From positions 15,903,499-15,967,498 of the forward strand of contig NC_092565.1 of the NCBI RefSeq assembly GCF_037975245.1: a DNA stretch of 64,000 nt, written 5' to 3'. Positions 24,501 to 32,594 of the stretch are shown one piece after another (the stretch's first letter is position 1; every line of letters starts with the position of its first letter). Source of the DNA: Apostichopus japonicus. Its lineage: Eukaryota; Echinodermata; Holothuroidea; Aspidochirotida; Stichopodidae. Made by a program: the position numbers and the translations under genes. The notes below the pieces were generated by a model, which searched no databases, had not been told where the DNA came from, and worked only from the letters and a program-made list of their open reading frames with translations.

Positions 24501-26845
24501 AGAGAGGGTAGATCATTTAGTTTGTACTTTTGTTCAGTCTTGATGAAGTAATGATAGAATTGCTTGTAATGCTTGACTCTTTTAAGCCTCCTCTTGTTCC
24601 CTCTAAGATGTTGTCAACGGTACTGAATATTATAATGTTTGAGGAGTGTCGGAACCAGTGGTCCATGTCAAGACCGTTACTTGGCCTCATCTTACTTAAT
24701 GAGGAGGTAAGTTTCATTCTCTCCTCTCTCCTCTTCCCTCTCCCCTCCTTTCCCTTCCTCTCCCCTCCTCTCCCCTCACTTCCCCTCTCCTCTCCTGTGT
24801 GAAGTCAAACCTTCAACATAAGAGTTGGTAGAAAGTTTAATTAACACTAAGATGTTGTTTGTATTTGTATACCATTTATGAGGGATATTTCTTCTCGTTT
24901 CATTTTCCTTTTTTTTCTCTTTTTCTTTTTTGTGTTATCTACATCAGTACTTCACAGAGTTTCAACAAAGTGTAGTCTCAGGTCAATCACCCGAGAAGCA
25001 AACGGACATGTTGCAATGTTTCAAGAATCTCATGGAGGGAATCGAAAGAAATCTCAGAACAAAGAACAGAGACAAGTGAGTTGTGATCTGGAAGGAATTG
25101 AAATGTGGGAAAAGGAGAACAGTACTGACAAGAACTTCCATTGATAATTTATTCCACTGTAAGATAAAAAGACGGAGAGAGGGAGAGAGTCATGTTGGTC
25201 GGTCGTAACTGTGATGCAAACATCTCCTATAATACACATACACACATATATAATACATTGTTAGCCATGTCTCAGATCTTAAAGGAGACATAACTGCCAT
25301 GAACAACTCTCCCAACCAGCTAAGAAAAATGTATTATTCCATGCGGGAGAAACCACAGGTTTGAGAGCGAGGTGGCCAATTGGCTAAGGCATCGGACTCG
25401 TGATCCAAGGATTGCTGGTTCCATTCCTGCCTAGTTCATTACGTTGTGTCCTTGGACAAGATGCTTTATCTCAATTGCCTCTCTCCACCCAGGGGTTAAA
25501 TGGGTACCTGTGAGGTAACTTGTCATTGGGCGCAGTATATAACTGCTGCCGACTGGAGGGATTGTCTCTGGGACAGGTTATCATTATCATTGACCAGGGG
25601 TAATATAACGTCTGTAAAGCGCTTTTGAGACCTATCGTTGGTATAAAGCGCTATATAAAAAGCAAATATTATTAATGCTCCTTCCCATGTGGCTAAAGAC
25701 TTGACCAAGTCTAAACATGGTATTGTTGGCCAACATGTACTTCATTTTGAGTGTTGTTCTTATAGTTATCAGGTTTTTGTCTGTAATGGATATGAATTTG
25801 GCAAATGTTGAACCAAAAATAGTGAAGCTTTTAACATGACCGAAAGAGGACATTCTACCTTCAAAATATGAAATGGAAAAATTAAAAAGTGGGCCACTAT
25901 GACATCACAGATTTACAAAATTGCAGCAGCTCCCAGACACGACTTTATTAAGCAGGATATCTCCCAAACGGATCGAGATTTTTTTTCTTAGCTGTTTTGG
26001 AGGAGGAGTTGTTCATCTCAAAGATCAACATTCATCCAATAAGCTGAAGATTATGGTTGGGTTTTGTAACTACCTCAAGAAGGTCTATTGCTGTTTCACG
26101 ATAAATGACAACACTCAGAGTACACCATCAACATTCTCTTAATCTGTAGTAAAAGGCTAACTTGAGGTTGCCAAGAAGTGTAAGGTTTGAATCCAGAAAG
26201 AGTACTTAGTCATAATAAGATTGCAATTTTTGAAACTACAACATCTTAAAACCCAATTTATTTTTTTTTTTCACTACAAGAGCAACTACTACTTGAATCT
26301 GATTCGATATTTTAAAAAAAGGTTTATTTCAGGTTTGTCAAAAACTGCTAATAAAAGGTGAATTAAATCCTACTACATGCGGTTGAAATTTAGTCAGTCA
26401 TAACGTTGATTCAAAATATGGTTTAGAAATAGAATGTCCTTTGGAAAAGCCCTTTATAACCATTGACCTTTGATTTTGTTATAAGTTGCATTTCAGGTTT
26501 CATAATGAAAGCCATAAATAAATATTGGACAATGTTTTAAGACTGCCATAAATAAATATTGGACAATGTTTTAAGACTTACGTACCATTTATTTTTTACT
26601 TGGATGCATTTTAACTTGATGTATGTGTTGAGCTTAATTATTTATCTCTTCTCTGAAACCTTAAGACAAAAGCTGTTTCTTTAAAGTATGTTCAGTGTTA
26701 CCACCGACCTCTCTCCATTTTTCCCCTCAGATTTACGCAGAACCTATCCATATTCAGACGTGACATCAACGATTCATTACGCACCGCCAACGACACAGCT
26801 AGAAATGCTGATAACTCATCCGTTGGACTTGACATGATGAGCTAG
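574..26845 (+). CDS. XPO7: Exportin-7 (RanBP16), 5'-partial, 26 exons in window
   Basis: Nuclear export receptor of the importin-beta (karyopherin) family. It is a HEAT-repeat protein that binds cargo together with RanGTP and shuttles through the nuclear pore; broad cargo range is family knowledge. Exons: 574-667, 1947-2017, 4380-4475, 5028-5093, 7255-7359, 7768-7806, 8250-8376, 9690-9763, 10150-10269, 10717-10863, 11421-11657, 12223-12355, 13053-13158, 16537-16672, 17043-17116, 18247-18391, 19223-19450, 19908-19996, 20717-20907, 21759-21813, 22424-22583, 22976-23114, 23883-24022, 24608-24706, 24948-25075, 26731-26845. All phases join, giving 3114 nt: 1037 codons plus TAG. Vertebrate XPO7 is about 1087 residues, so about 50 N-terminal residues lie off the left edge. 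Runs shared with vertebrate XPO7 as I remember it include [50 protein letters not shown] and [18 protein letters not shown]. All introns are GT-AG except 21814-22423 (AT-AC). Confidence 0.97.
668..1946 (+). other. XPO7: XPO7 intron, no recognised content
   Basis: U2-type gtaagt...ttacag. A short C-rich patch lies near 1210-1255; otherwise nothing recognisable. Confidence 0.7.
1947..2017 (+). CDS. XPO7: XPO7 window exon 2
   Basis: Begins with the last two bases of the split Arg codon, then [20 protein letters not shown] and LIQ. Ends in phase 0 before gtaagt. Confidence 0.95.
2046..2076 (+). repeat. (GT)n-rich microsatellite
   Basis: Alternating GT with GC interruptions just after the donor at 2018. 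Confidence 0.9.
2755..3262 (-). repeat. Tandem duplication, about 270-bp unit, 2 copies, in an XPO7 intron
   Basis: Copy 1 (about 2755-3015) and copy 2 (about 3035-3262) share aactccttaagccgc, ctttgtgtaacacaag, tatccagctcca and caatcggacagttctgcg. On the minus strand both copies stay open as one frame of about 158 codons (3273-2797) with two internal repeats ending in KxYLVLHKxHxTT. I do not recognise a protein family. The open frame may be chance within a duplicated repeat, or a remnant of an unidentified mobile element. Confidence 0.75.
4380..4475 (+). CDS. XPO7: XPO7 window exon 3
   Basis: 32 codons, [20 protein letters not shown] then a segment ending SKFLQ. The acceptor cag is at 4377-4379 and the donor is gtaagt. 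Confidence 0.95.
4726..5022 (+). repeat. Degenerate short repeat rich in CTGATCCCTAATCT
   Basis: Many imperfect copies of tctgatc and ccctaatctc at 12-30 bp spacing fill most of XPO7 intron 4476-5027, up to the acceptor. Confidence 0.7.
5028..5093 (+). CDS. XPO7: XPO7 window exon 4
   Basis: 22 codons, [20 protein letters not shown] then NQ. The acceptor ttgatag is weak in pyrimidines, but the reading frame and family match fix it. A SINE begins within a few bases of the donor. Confidence 0.93.
5098..5416 (+). mobile_element. tRNA-derived SINE, copy 1
   Basis: A tRNA-like head has an A box (TGGCCAATTGG, 5114-5124) and a perfect B box (GGTTCGATTCC, 5158-5168), the internal RNA polymerase III promoter. 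A unique body follows, then a tail with TTTGAGACTTATCGCTGG, TATAAAGCGCTATATAAA and an AT-rich end. Inserted next to the donor of XPO7 exon 5028-5093. A second copy lies at 25358-25675. Confidence 0.88.
5460..5497 (+). repeat. (GT)n microsatellite
   Basis: Nearly uninterrupted GT run between the SINE and the 300-bp satellite. Confidence 0.92.
5504..6262 (+). repeat. Tandem repeat, about 300-bp unit, 2.5 copies
   Basis: Units start at agcttgaaattagg near 5504, 5809 and 6109 (periods of about 305 and 300 bp). Shared blocks include ttctcagcaatcccaagg, catgagtagacgatcccta, aatattaatgagtgggcggg and gtcctctatat. The third unit is cut short and grades into unrelated sequence. Within each unit catgaatattaatgag and attattattcatgaggggcg are similar sub-blocks. 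Confidence 0.92.
7255..7359 (+). CDS. XPO7: XPO7 window exon 5
   Basis: 35 codons, [20 protein letters not shown] then [15 protein letters not shown]; phase 0 at both ends. Confidence 0.95.
7768..7806 (+). CDS. XPO7: XPO7 window exon 6 (39 nt)
   Basis: Only 13 codons, [13 protein letters not shown], flanked by attgcag and gtgagt. It is symmetric (phase 0-0), so skipping it would keep the frame. The matching vertebrate segment is a poorly conserved linker between HEAT repeats. Confidence 0.88.
8089..8190 (+). mobile_element. Fragment of a dispersed element with a GATCCTGCTAGGATC hairpin
   Basis: Contains GATCCTGCTAGGATC (8101-8115), a perfect 6-bp stem, followed by GAAACGTCAGGCC and then cttacttttacacattctct and agtggataagcagttt. 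The same sequence recurs at 11824-12083 (minus) and 42390-42500 (plus), so it is a dispersed repeat. The motif layout resembles a degenerate hammerhead ribozyme; see findings. Confidence 0.75.
8250..8376 (+). CDS. XPO7: XPO7 window exon 7
   Basis: [20 protein letters not shown], then the family-typical [18 protein letters not shown]. Ends one base into the Ala codon completed by the next exon. Confidence 0.96.
9223..9244 (+). promoter_or_regulatory. Two perfect CRE-like palindromes
   Basis: TGACGTCA occurs at 9223-9230 and 9237-9244 within a short direct repeat tgacgtcactcatgtgacgt. TGACGTCA is the CREB/ATF consensus; activity in this intron is unknown. Confidence 0.4.
9690..9763 (+). CDS. 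XPO7: XPO7 window exon 8
   Basis: (A)[20 protein letters not shown] then LSAL. Acceptor tgccaccag, donor gtgagt. Confidence 0.96.
10150..10269 (+). CDS. XPO7: XPO7 window exon 9
   Basis: 40 codons, [20 protein letters not shown] then [20 protein letters not shown]. The acceptor is ttttttaaag, a less common AAG. Confidence 0.95.
10717..10863 (+). CDS. XPO7: XPO7 window exon 10
   Basis: 49 codons with [20 protein letters not shown], nearly identical to vertebrate XPO7. Donor gtgagg. Confidence 0.97.
11003..11420 (+). repeat. Intronic tandem repeat (115-137-bp unit) carrying copies of the next exon's 3' splice site
   Basis: Units start near 11003, 11119, 11249 and 11385. Each has ttaatgaatattcatgtc (with variants) followed by ..tgcag. 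The first two then have ccaacagtat or gaacagtatt, which matches CCCAACAGTATTCATT inside exon 11421-11657. The decoy AGs end at 11035, 11150 and 11280; the true one is at 11420. C-rich insertions lengthen the later units. Confidence 0.85.
11421..11657 (+). CDS. XPO7: XPO7 window exon 11
   Basis: 79 codons, the longest exon here: [20 protein letters not shown], then [14 protein letters not shown] and [14 protein letters not shown]. The upstream intron carries tandem copies of this exon's boundary (see repeat at 11003-11420). Confidence 0.97.
11824..12083 (-). mobile_element. Dispersed repeat with hairpin/GAAAC motif (minus strand)
   Basis: Read on the minus strand: a polypyrimidine-rich start, gtctactaatccc, gaacacaaagag (as plus), cattaacctgtctgtattct, then the GATCCTGCTAGGATC hairpin, GAAACGTCAGGCC, and an end ctctagtggataagcagttt. 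About 260 bp, sharing its whole length with the 42.2-42.5 kb copy. It lies in XPO7 intron 11658-12222. Confidence 0.82.
12223..12355 (+). CDS. XPO7: XPO7 window exon 12
   Basis: [20 protein letters not shown] then AMDLAVQE. The acceptor follows a pyrimidine-rich ATTT/ATCT repeat. Ends one base into a Gly codon. Confidence 0.96.
13053..13158 (+). CDS. XPO7: XPO7 window exon 13
   Basis: (G)[19 protein letters not shown] then DGLDGELVC. Splits the Arg codon AG|A with the next exon across a 3.4-kb intron. Confidence 0.96.
13159..16536 (+). other. XPO7: Long XPO7 intron with small local duplications
   Basis: No genes recognised. It holds a 75-bp tandem duplication at about 14791-14921 (gctagcctaacat, acgatagtgtgtaagtagt, ggtaggatgtgttag) and two about 60-bp related blocks near 15010 and 15215 (tactggtgttcag, gtaagtttgtttgat). 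Near 14275-14350, cggatttttacggaaatccg occurs twice. The region 14030-15300 is probably old mobile-element sequence that I cannot classify. Confidence 0.6.
16537..16672 (+). CDS. XPO7: XPO7 window exon 14
   Basis: (R)[16 protein letters not shown], then [20 protein letters not shown] and KSSK. Acceptor ttttttcctcag, donor gtaagt. Confidence 0.96.
17043..17116 (+). CDS. XPO7: XPO7 window exon 15
   Basis: [20 protein letters not shown] then FIGK plus two bases of Ile. Donor gtgagt. Confidence 0.95.
17775..18080 (+). mobile_element. 5'-truncated CR1/L2-like LINE, 3' end with ORF2 C-terminal remnant
   Basis: A frame at 17800-17956 reads [20 protein letters not shown] then P, the typical C-terminal end of reverse-transcriptase ORF2 in CR1/L2-type LINEs (GDRAFSVAAPxLWNSLP in the family). 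The following LKTFLL segment is in another frame, so a small indel has broken it. The 3' end has aagtgctttgaaacgctgta, aagcgctatataaatg and ATT repeats. The tail resembles that of the SINEs at 5.1 and 25.4 kb. Confidence 0.8.
18247..18391 (+). CDS. XPO7: XPO7 window exon 16
   Basis: Completes the split Ile, then [20 protein letters not shown] and [20 protein letters not shown]. Donor gtaagt after NHT. Confidence 0.96.
19223..19450 (+). CDS. XPO7: XPO7 window exon 17
   Basis: 76 codons, [20 protein letters not shown] then [20 protein letters not shown]. Local GC is clearly higher than in the flanking introns. The donor is gtatga after ETETK. Confidence 0.96.
19908..19996 (+). CDS. XPO7: XPO7 window exon 18
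   Basis: [20 protein letters not shown] then MMLFEW plus AT of an Ile codon. It ends at a U12-type donor (gtatcctt). Reading through the donor gives a few plausible residues (MYPYS), so the boundary is set by the next exon supplying IYPSY as in the family. Confidence 0.94.
19997..20716 (+). other. XPO7: U12-type (minor spliceosome) GT-AG intron of XPO7
   Basis: The 5' splice site is GTATCCTT at 19997-20004, the U12 consensus and unlike the gtaagt/gtgagt donors elsewhere in the gene. A branch-site match GTCTTTAAC (20694-20702; consensus TTCCTTRAC, 7 of 9) puts the branch A about 15 nt from the terminal AG. There is no pyrimidine tract between branch site and AG, as expected for U12 introns. 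The intron also carries a three-unit 90-bp repeat. Confidence 0.87.
20278..20540 (+). repeat. Tandem repeat, about 90-bp unit, 3 copies, inside the U12 intron
   Basis: Units begin near 20278, 20370 and 20471. They share ctgtggtgtagccatggcat, ccattcattgatg and ccaggtgcctaatag. A partial match (gtgcctaataggagatac) lies upstream near 20060. Confidence 0.85.
20717..20907 (+). CDS. XPO7: XPO7 window exon 19
   Basis: (I)[20 protein letters not shown], then [20 protein letters not shown] and [10 protein letters not shown]. It sits between two U12 introns, with one U2-type intron after it. Donor gtaagt. Confidence 0.96.
21514..21565 (+). repeat. (TA)n microsatellite
   Basis: About 26 uninterrupted AT dinucleotides inside XPO7 intron 20908-21758. 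Confidence 0.97.
21759..21813 (+). CDS. XPO7: XPO7 window exon 20
   Basis: (G)[17 protein letters not shown] plus AA of a Lys codon. It ends at an AT-AC donor. The next exon supplies the third base and LKGIS, matching KLKGIS of vertebrate XPO7. Confidence 0.93.
21814..22423 (+). other. XPO7: U12-type AT-AC intron of XPO7
   Basis: Starts ATATCCTTT (21814-21822), the exact AT-AC minor-intron donor, and ends gtac (22420-22423). A perfect branch-site consensus TTCCTTGAC lies at 22402-22410, with the branch A 14 nt before the last intron base. No GT-AG alternative joins the frame to give the family sequence [12 protein letters not shown]. Confidence 0.94.
22424..22583 (+). CDS. XPO7: XPO7 window exon 21
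   Basis: (K)[19 protein letters not shown] then [20 protein letters not shown] and FIKLLLSVP. Follows an AC acceptor; donor gtgagt. Confidence 0.96.
22976..23114 (+). CDS. XPO7: XPO7 window exon 22
   Basis: [20 protein letters not shown], then [20 protein letters not shown] and EGLTAL. Ends one base into the Asp codon of DTMVC. Confidence 0.96.
23183..23410 (+). other. Unique intron sequence upstream of the minisatellite
   Basis: G-rich run near 23160-23200, otherwise nothing recognised. Confidence 0.5.
23411..23882 (+). repeat. Intronic minisatellite (30-bp unit, about 13 copies) built from the downstream 3' splice site
   Basis: The unit is attcaatacag then ataccatggtttgtaattt, with spacer variants adding about 10 bp. 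Copies occur near 23421, 23451, 23481, 23521, 23551, 23581, 23611, 23651, 23681, 23721, 23751, 23791 and 23821. The unit contains the acceptor cag and the first 13 bases of XPO7 exon 23883-24022 (ATACCATGGTTTG). The array therefore looks like a repeated duplication of the intron-exon boundary. Confidence 0.93.
23883..24022 (+). CDS. XPO7: XPO7 window exon 23
   Basis: (D)[19 protein letters not shown] then [20 protein letters not shown] and PREILQQ. The upstream minisatellite repeats this exon's first bases; only this last copy continues into TGCACAGGC (CTG). Confidence 0.95.
24608..24706 (+). CDS. XPO7: XPO7 window exon 24
   Basis: 33 codons, [20 protein letters not shown] then [13 protein letters not shown]. 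Acceptor ccctctaag, donor gtaagt; a CT-rich tract follows the donor to about 24797. Confidence 0.96.
24712..24797 (+). repeat. CT-rich (polypurine/polypyrimidine) tract
   Basis: Almost pure pyrimidine run of tcccctcctctccc type immediately downstream of the XPO7 donor at 24707; a possible triplex-forming tract. Confidence 0.85.
24948..25075 (+). CDS. XPO7: XPO7 window exon 25
   Basis: [20 protein letters not shown] then [18 protein letters not shown]. The acceptor follows a long T-rich tract; donor gtgagt. Confidence 0.95.
25358..25675 (+). mobile_element. tRNA-derived SINE, copy 2
   Basis: Same head, body and tail as 5098-5416: ggtggccaattggctaaggc, tgatccaaggattgctgg, ccacccaggggtt, tgctgccgactggagg, tataaagcgctatataaaa. 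The B box carries a change (GGTTCCATTCC, 25418-25428) that would weaken polymerase III transcription. Lies in XPO7 intron 25076-26730. Confidence 0.88.
26494..26578 (+). repeat. Short tandem duplication (about 34 bp, 2 copies)
   Basis: gccataaataaatattggac followed by aatgttttaagact occurs twice in a row. Confidence 0.9.
26731..26845 (+). CDS. XPO7: XPO7 window exon 26 (C terminus and stop)
   Basis: (K)[16 protein letters not shown], then a less conserved tail ending SSVGLDMMS and TAG at 26843-26845. Vertebrate XPO7 likewise ends DMMS. Confidence 0.95.
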
Positions 26846-27464
26846 TACTACTTGACGAGAGTTTTTCATAGGTTATATTTTTCACAGAAGAGGAATGTTT
26901 TTGATACCACAAATTTTTGTATGCCAGTTCAAGAGAAAGACATTGAGTAAAGAGAGCACTGTGTTTACTTGTTTCCCGTTTGTACCGATAGGGTTTAACC
27001 CTTAGGCAAAGCTCTATGCAGAAAGTCATTTTGACAGTGATTACAACACAGAGCTGAAATTTTTTATTTCAATTTGTTTTTTTCCCACCTTCCTTCTTGT
27101 CCGTGATGATTCCAGAGTTATGTTATCGACTGTAACGGGAAGGTGTGAAATGGTTGTATAAATGTTTGTGTCGTTATTTAAAAGCAGCTGTATTCACAAA
27201 TGTATGCATAAACTTCCCTTGACATGGTTCGACCTCAGAATGGTCATTTTCTCTGTAAATGCAGTGTCTTTAGTTGCAAGCAGGCTAAATATGATCTCAC
27301 CAGCCTCAGCTGATTGAATACATATATCACAGGATCTTTAGCTGACACAAATTAATTTTTGTTTCCATAAAACTTAAATATGCCAGGGTAAAAGTGACAG
27401 GATATTTGGCAAGGCAGTAATGGAACTACGTCTTCTGCGAACACCATGTTATGCAGTTTAGGAG

Positions 27465-27780
27465 TCCTAGCAGTAACATTTCTTATTGGTATGCCATCAT
27501 GGATCATGCCGCATTAGATAGGTGACCTTTCAGCCATAATTTCTCTTGGGTATGTTGTAGTGGAACACACTAGCAGCAACAGCAATGCCAAATAAGACAG
27601 TATTCTTAGCCATAACATTCCCGTTGGGTGTGTCCTCGTAAGACATGCCACCTAGGATAGGTACGGTAGCAGTAAATTGTCTCGGGTGTGAGCTTTCGTG
27701 GGAAATGCCAAATAAGAGGTGCCGTAGCGGTAACATTTCTGTGTCAGTATGGTCACATGTACCATAACAAATAAGGTAGG
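27465..27780 (+). repeat. Degenerate tandem repeat, about 65-bp unit, 4 copies, probably in the XPO7 3' UTR
   Basis: Recurrent blocks gtagcagtaacatttct, ttgggtgtg / ctcgggtgtg, cgtgggaaatgcc and aaataagataggt in the same order, diverged by many substitutions. Confidence 0.65.
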
Positions 27781-28086
27781 TATTTCTTCAGGGCCTTCTC
27801 CAATAGTTGATGCATCGATAACAATTTGAAATCCACAGCTATGCAGGGTAATATGTGCATGTCACTTTGAAAATATTTTGATAGTCCTAATTTATGCCCT
27901 TTGAAATCGCAGAAGTCTTAAAACTGTATTTTGAGAAAACCGAAAGCACTTTGATAAAAGTCTAATGAAAAGCTGTCAAGAGTCATGAAAAATTACTCAT
28001 GAGAAACGTCGTCAAATTTCTCCATTCCAATATTTATGTTTTCATTCGTTCCACATTAAAGTAGAAATAATAGGACTGAGAAAGTC

Positions 28087-28092
28087 AATAAA
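28087..28092 (+). terminator. Candidate polyadenylation signal for XPO7
   Basis: AATAAA, 1.24 kb after the XPO7 stop. A second AATAAA is at 29051-29056. Position only; no transcript evidence. Confidence 0.3.
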
Positions 28093-31000
28093 CAGCTGAA
28101 AAGTCTACATAAACAACGTATACAAATTTTGTCAAAAGAGCTACAGCTTGAATTGTCATAAGAAGGACATTAAATTTCGCTAACTCATAATGCCTCAGGA
28201 GTTGAACTTGTTTCAGTGCCTGGTACTTGTACAAAGCTTGTGAAGTTTTCTGCAGAATTGTATTCCGTTAGGCATCCTCTATTTCAAGTCCCGATACACT
28301 TGTCCTTCTTAAGCAAATAATGGTTTCTCAAACACCTTAAAATTGTACTTTTTTTTTTTCTGTTACTGAATAGTTAATCCAAAAAGATTCTAACTCAGGA
28401 TTGCAACCATACTTGCCAAATCTTGCTCTCAGCATGATCGGAGTCAACCAAACCAAAGCAGAATTTGTACATGACAGATGTTAAGATGAATACTGAATGT
28501 CAGCTCTGCACATTACGTGGTAAAATGACAGTCCATGCAATAACCACACCGGCGTATGAACGATAGCCAACCGCGCCGGTTGGATGAAACCAGTGATGAC
28601 ATTAATATCTCCTCATATCTTGCCTATTGCAGATGGAAACTCGGTTAGTCGTTTCAAAGGATGACTTACAGAACAGTCTGAGAGGGAATTAGTTTTATCC
28701 AGTTTTCTAGATATTCCCCTTTACAAAAACTGGCCTGTTCCTTTAAAGGCTAAGTGAATGATGTCAGCTCCTAAGTCCAGTCCTTGATGGCTATTGATTC
28801 TTTTACAAATTTCTTATAACTCAACAGAGAAATGTGCTTTAAGAATAATATTAACAACAGACTAGCCATGGATAGCGTTGAACACCATTTGTACTTGACA
28901 AATCTTTGATGCATTTTTCAGGCCATTCAAGTTGTCAGTTTTGCTGTTGAGTTTAGTACAGGTCTATTCTGATGAGCTGACATAATGGCCTGTGTGTGCG
29001 ACTAACTAGTCCAACCACTCTGGTGCTGAAATGCTTGATTTCTTAAAATTAATAAAGAAGATGAAAATGGTTATAGAAATATAGTTTTTGACTTCTAGCT
29101 GTGGCCTTACATGGTCAAGAGTGGAATGAAATTTGTGCCTACAGTCCTTTAAGTAAACTGTCTTGCCAAAGTATAATAATGTGAGAATTAAATATAATAT
29201 CCTGAAGTGAGTTATATTTTGTAAAGTGAAAGTGGATTTTCTGTCAGGAAAAGAAATGGACTTTGTACTTTATTAAAACTATATCTTCCCACTCTTTAAT
29301 AATATTATGTTTCTACAAGATCACTGCCTTCAATGGACACAGTTTTAATTCACCAACAAATTATACCCAAACCTAGCTGTAAGCGTTGTTCTGTTCTAGG
29401 AATTTATTCTGAAGCATGAAAATTGTAGAATACTGATTAGTTTCATATAAATAGCATCATCCTCCTCCCAGGATGTTAAGTGGGAGTGTCTTTTTAAGTG
29501 TGAACAACTCAGGAGTAGTTACAATTACCACAACAAAGAAAACATGAATATTCATAGGGTCAACACACAAAATAGTTTAGGTTTTATGTTCGTTTCGTAA
29601 ATAGAAAGATTGCTCGTAATGTCTTAACTTTAACATTCCATATTATCAAGTCTGTTGTTCATCATCACTGCTTCAGTGTGCTGTGATTCTTACTGTTACA
29701 GATCATTTCACAGTGTTATTGTGAGACTGACGGTATTTGTGTCGCAGGGGTATCTCCATATATAACACAGGTGAAGCAGATGTCCTTGTGGATATTCATG
29801 TTAAAATGATTTTATTTTGACTTTAGAATATGTTGTAAAATCTTGGTGCACCAGTCTCAAGGTTAGTTTTTTCTTGGAAACCTCCACCAGTAGGGGGAGT
29901 GGGGGGGGGGGGAGACAGGGGAAGAGTAGTTATTGGGTCTACAACTTTGTGGCATTCTTGTTGTGTTACAATACGCAAGAAGTTTTGAACGATATAATTT
30001 GGAAAGATTTTTAAAGGTTAGCTACTCTTTATTGAAATATTTTATGCTTAACCTTGATAATAATAAGATATAAAATATCATACATATACACTTACTTGCA
30101 TAGAATGCATCAACCGACACACTTACACTGTGTTACGTTGGTATCTCTATCATTGGATATGATCCATATTCATCTGTGGCAGCTTAGAGCTTAGCTTGCA
30201 GTATCAGTTCATCAAAATTACAGCCCATGGAAAGATGAACAACAAAATCGCCTGTTAAAAGTTTGAAAAAACCCCAAAGGAAACGATTGAAAGTAAGCAG
30301 CTGTATAGAAGTTGTTTTTCCTAGTGCATAAATAGTAGGAATGAAATAGCCAAAGTTTGTTAACATTTCTCTGTTACAAGAACGCCTGAAAAACAGCCGC
30401 CACCAATTCAGTGATTGTTAACGTTTTATATATATTAAATAATCAAAGTAAAATCATGACCAATCCCTATTGTTCAACATTCTGACAAATTACCTTGTCA
30501 TTAACATCTGCATGCAGTCTTTGCTAAATAGCTATAAAGTTTTGCCAAGAGTCATACTTTAGTATTTTTCTTATTTAATACCTGTCATAAAAAATATCAG
30601 TTGCTGTTTTGTAATGAGACCTACATCAGGTTATACATATGTTTGACACAGATGTCTTTTATACATGAAAACTACTTTGTTGTTGGTTCGTGGTTGCAGA
30701 GACCTTGCTACTGTTTTATTGACTGGTTGATATGTTTAATTGAGAAGCCACAGTACAGCATACTATAAATACATAGATTTGCAGTTTTAGATTATAAGAA
30801 AAACTACAGGGGCGGGGAATGGCTGGCGTGTGAAAGACACGAGTGGGGAAGTTAAAACCATCAGTGTTCCTCTCCTCCCCCTCCCCCTGGAATGTAGCAT
30901 CATGGTACTCTCCTGAAGGTTCTGCCTCTTCAGTTTATGTAGAGACAAAGAGGATGGGTCACATGGATAATTAATTGTCCAAGGGAGGGAAAACATCTCT

Positions 31001-32301
31001 GAGGGTGGTGGTAAAATGTTAGTTGGGAATTTAGAATGGGAGTGTCCATTATTTTACATTCTGGCATATAAGTGGTTTTTCTGATGACTTTTATTAAAGT
31101 AGTTCTGAATGATGTTCCAGTCCTTGTTATAACTATGTTTGTAAATTTACAATGTGTATCTTGCACTGATGGTAAGTCAGGTGTGGTCTCTGTTAGGGAA
31201 ATAATGGATCTGAGACTACTCAGGAGAGAGAGAGAATCTCACCTTGAGAATGACTTAGTATTTGCGCAGAATTGATCAATCTTGGAAACTGCCTATTTTT
31301 TACACTTATTTAATAATGCCAGTTTAGCTGTAATTTTCTCTCTGTGTGGAAGGCCCAATTCCATTGCACTTTCTCTTCTTTAGCCAGACTTCTGCTAGCT
31401 AATAAACATTTGTACTGAAATAGAGTGCTTAATCAGCAGTTCAGCTGGACTCATTCCTTGTCCCTTTAGGGAGGGGTTGGGTTGGGTTGAGGGGCTTGGA
31501 CAGAGAGAAGAGTAGACTTGGGCTATGCCTTTATTCATATTGTTAAGGATTTAGTAGGATGACATCCACAACATCATCAATGGCAGTAATGTTATTCCAG
31601 TATGTCCCGTTTATTTGGTCAATTAAACATAAAGCACAGTTCCTATTGCTCTGTATCATCACACAACTATCAGCCAACAATAATTACATTGACTTCTTTA
31701 ATATCATTATTTTTTTATGTAACAACGCGCTTTAAGGCGCTGTGTTTGTCATATAACCTAAAAGGATCTGAATTGTGTGCCTTGGGTTTCAAAAGCCATT
31801 TTCGTTGACAGTATGTCATGTTGGTTCACCTATGTAGGCCTATGTTTTTTTTTGTGGCTAAATTTCCTCTTCCTTTCTGTATATTTTACCACAAAAGATG
31901 CTATGAATAATTAAAGATTGTACAATTGAGGAAGAAAACGATAATTCAGCTTTGTGTTGTGTTTGGATTTTATATTATTGATTTTTCAAATAGCTAACTG
32001 GTTTACAGTGAAACAATTAAATGTCCCAAATTTAACCGTATTTTTTAATGTATAAATTTCTCCTTAAAATGTGCTCTAAGCCTTGGTGGGGGTCCTGGGT
32101 ATTCAGTTGTGAAAATTTCACTTTTCATATATTCAATGTGCTGTGATAGTGATTCAGCAAAGCAAAACAGTTTTCGTGTCGCAGCGCTGTAATATATACT
32201 TGAAAGATTTAGGGTGGCCAAGTCTCCTTAAGGAATAGCATTTTAAGAAAATTCTTCGATTTTCCAGGTGGAGGGATCCGACCCTTCCCCCATTACCCCC
32301 A

Positions 32302-32594
32302 CCCCACGCTGCTCCTGAGGGGCCTAAAGGGGTCTAAAATTTACCCAATTGAAAACTTATATTTTTTGTTTAGACGTCTGAGATTTGTTTGTCTATCATT
32401 TTGCTGTCCTTTTTGTGCTTTTGGATGTGTACCGTTTTCTTCTGCATAATATTGTACATGTATTTTTTATTGAGGGCTCCTCCGGAAAGCAGTGCTTCTG
32501 CACTGAGCAGAACTACCCTCATTATAGATGACAATAATAAAAATAAAAATTGAGGCAATTTAAGACCCCTTTAGGCCTACCAGGAGCAGCGTAC
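32302..32594. mobile_element. Foldback (inverted-repeat) element upstream of PUF60
   Basis: The left arm ccacgctgctcctgaggggc / ctaaaggggtctaaaattta (32304-32349) is the reverse complement, with a few changes, of the right arm (32551-32593: caatttaagacccctttagg / cctaccaggagcagcgta). About 290 bp overall; class not identified. Confidence 0.6.

Larger units (their letters stand above)
26846..32301 (+). other. XPO7 3' UTR of unknown length and intergenic sequence
   Basis: No coding exon recognised on either strand. Candidate polyadenylation signals AATAAA lie at 28087-28092 and 29051-29056; I cannot tell which is used. A degenerate tandem repeat lies at 27465-27780. The remainder is AT-rich with no recognised element. 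Confidence 0.6.
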
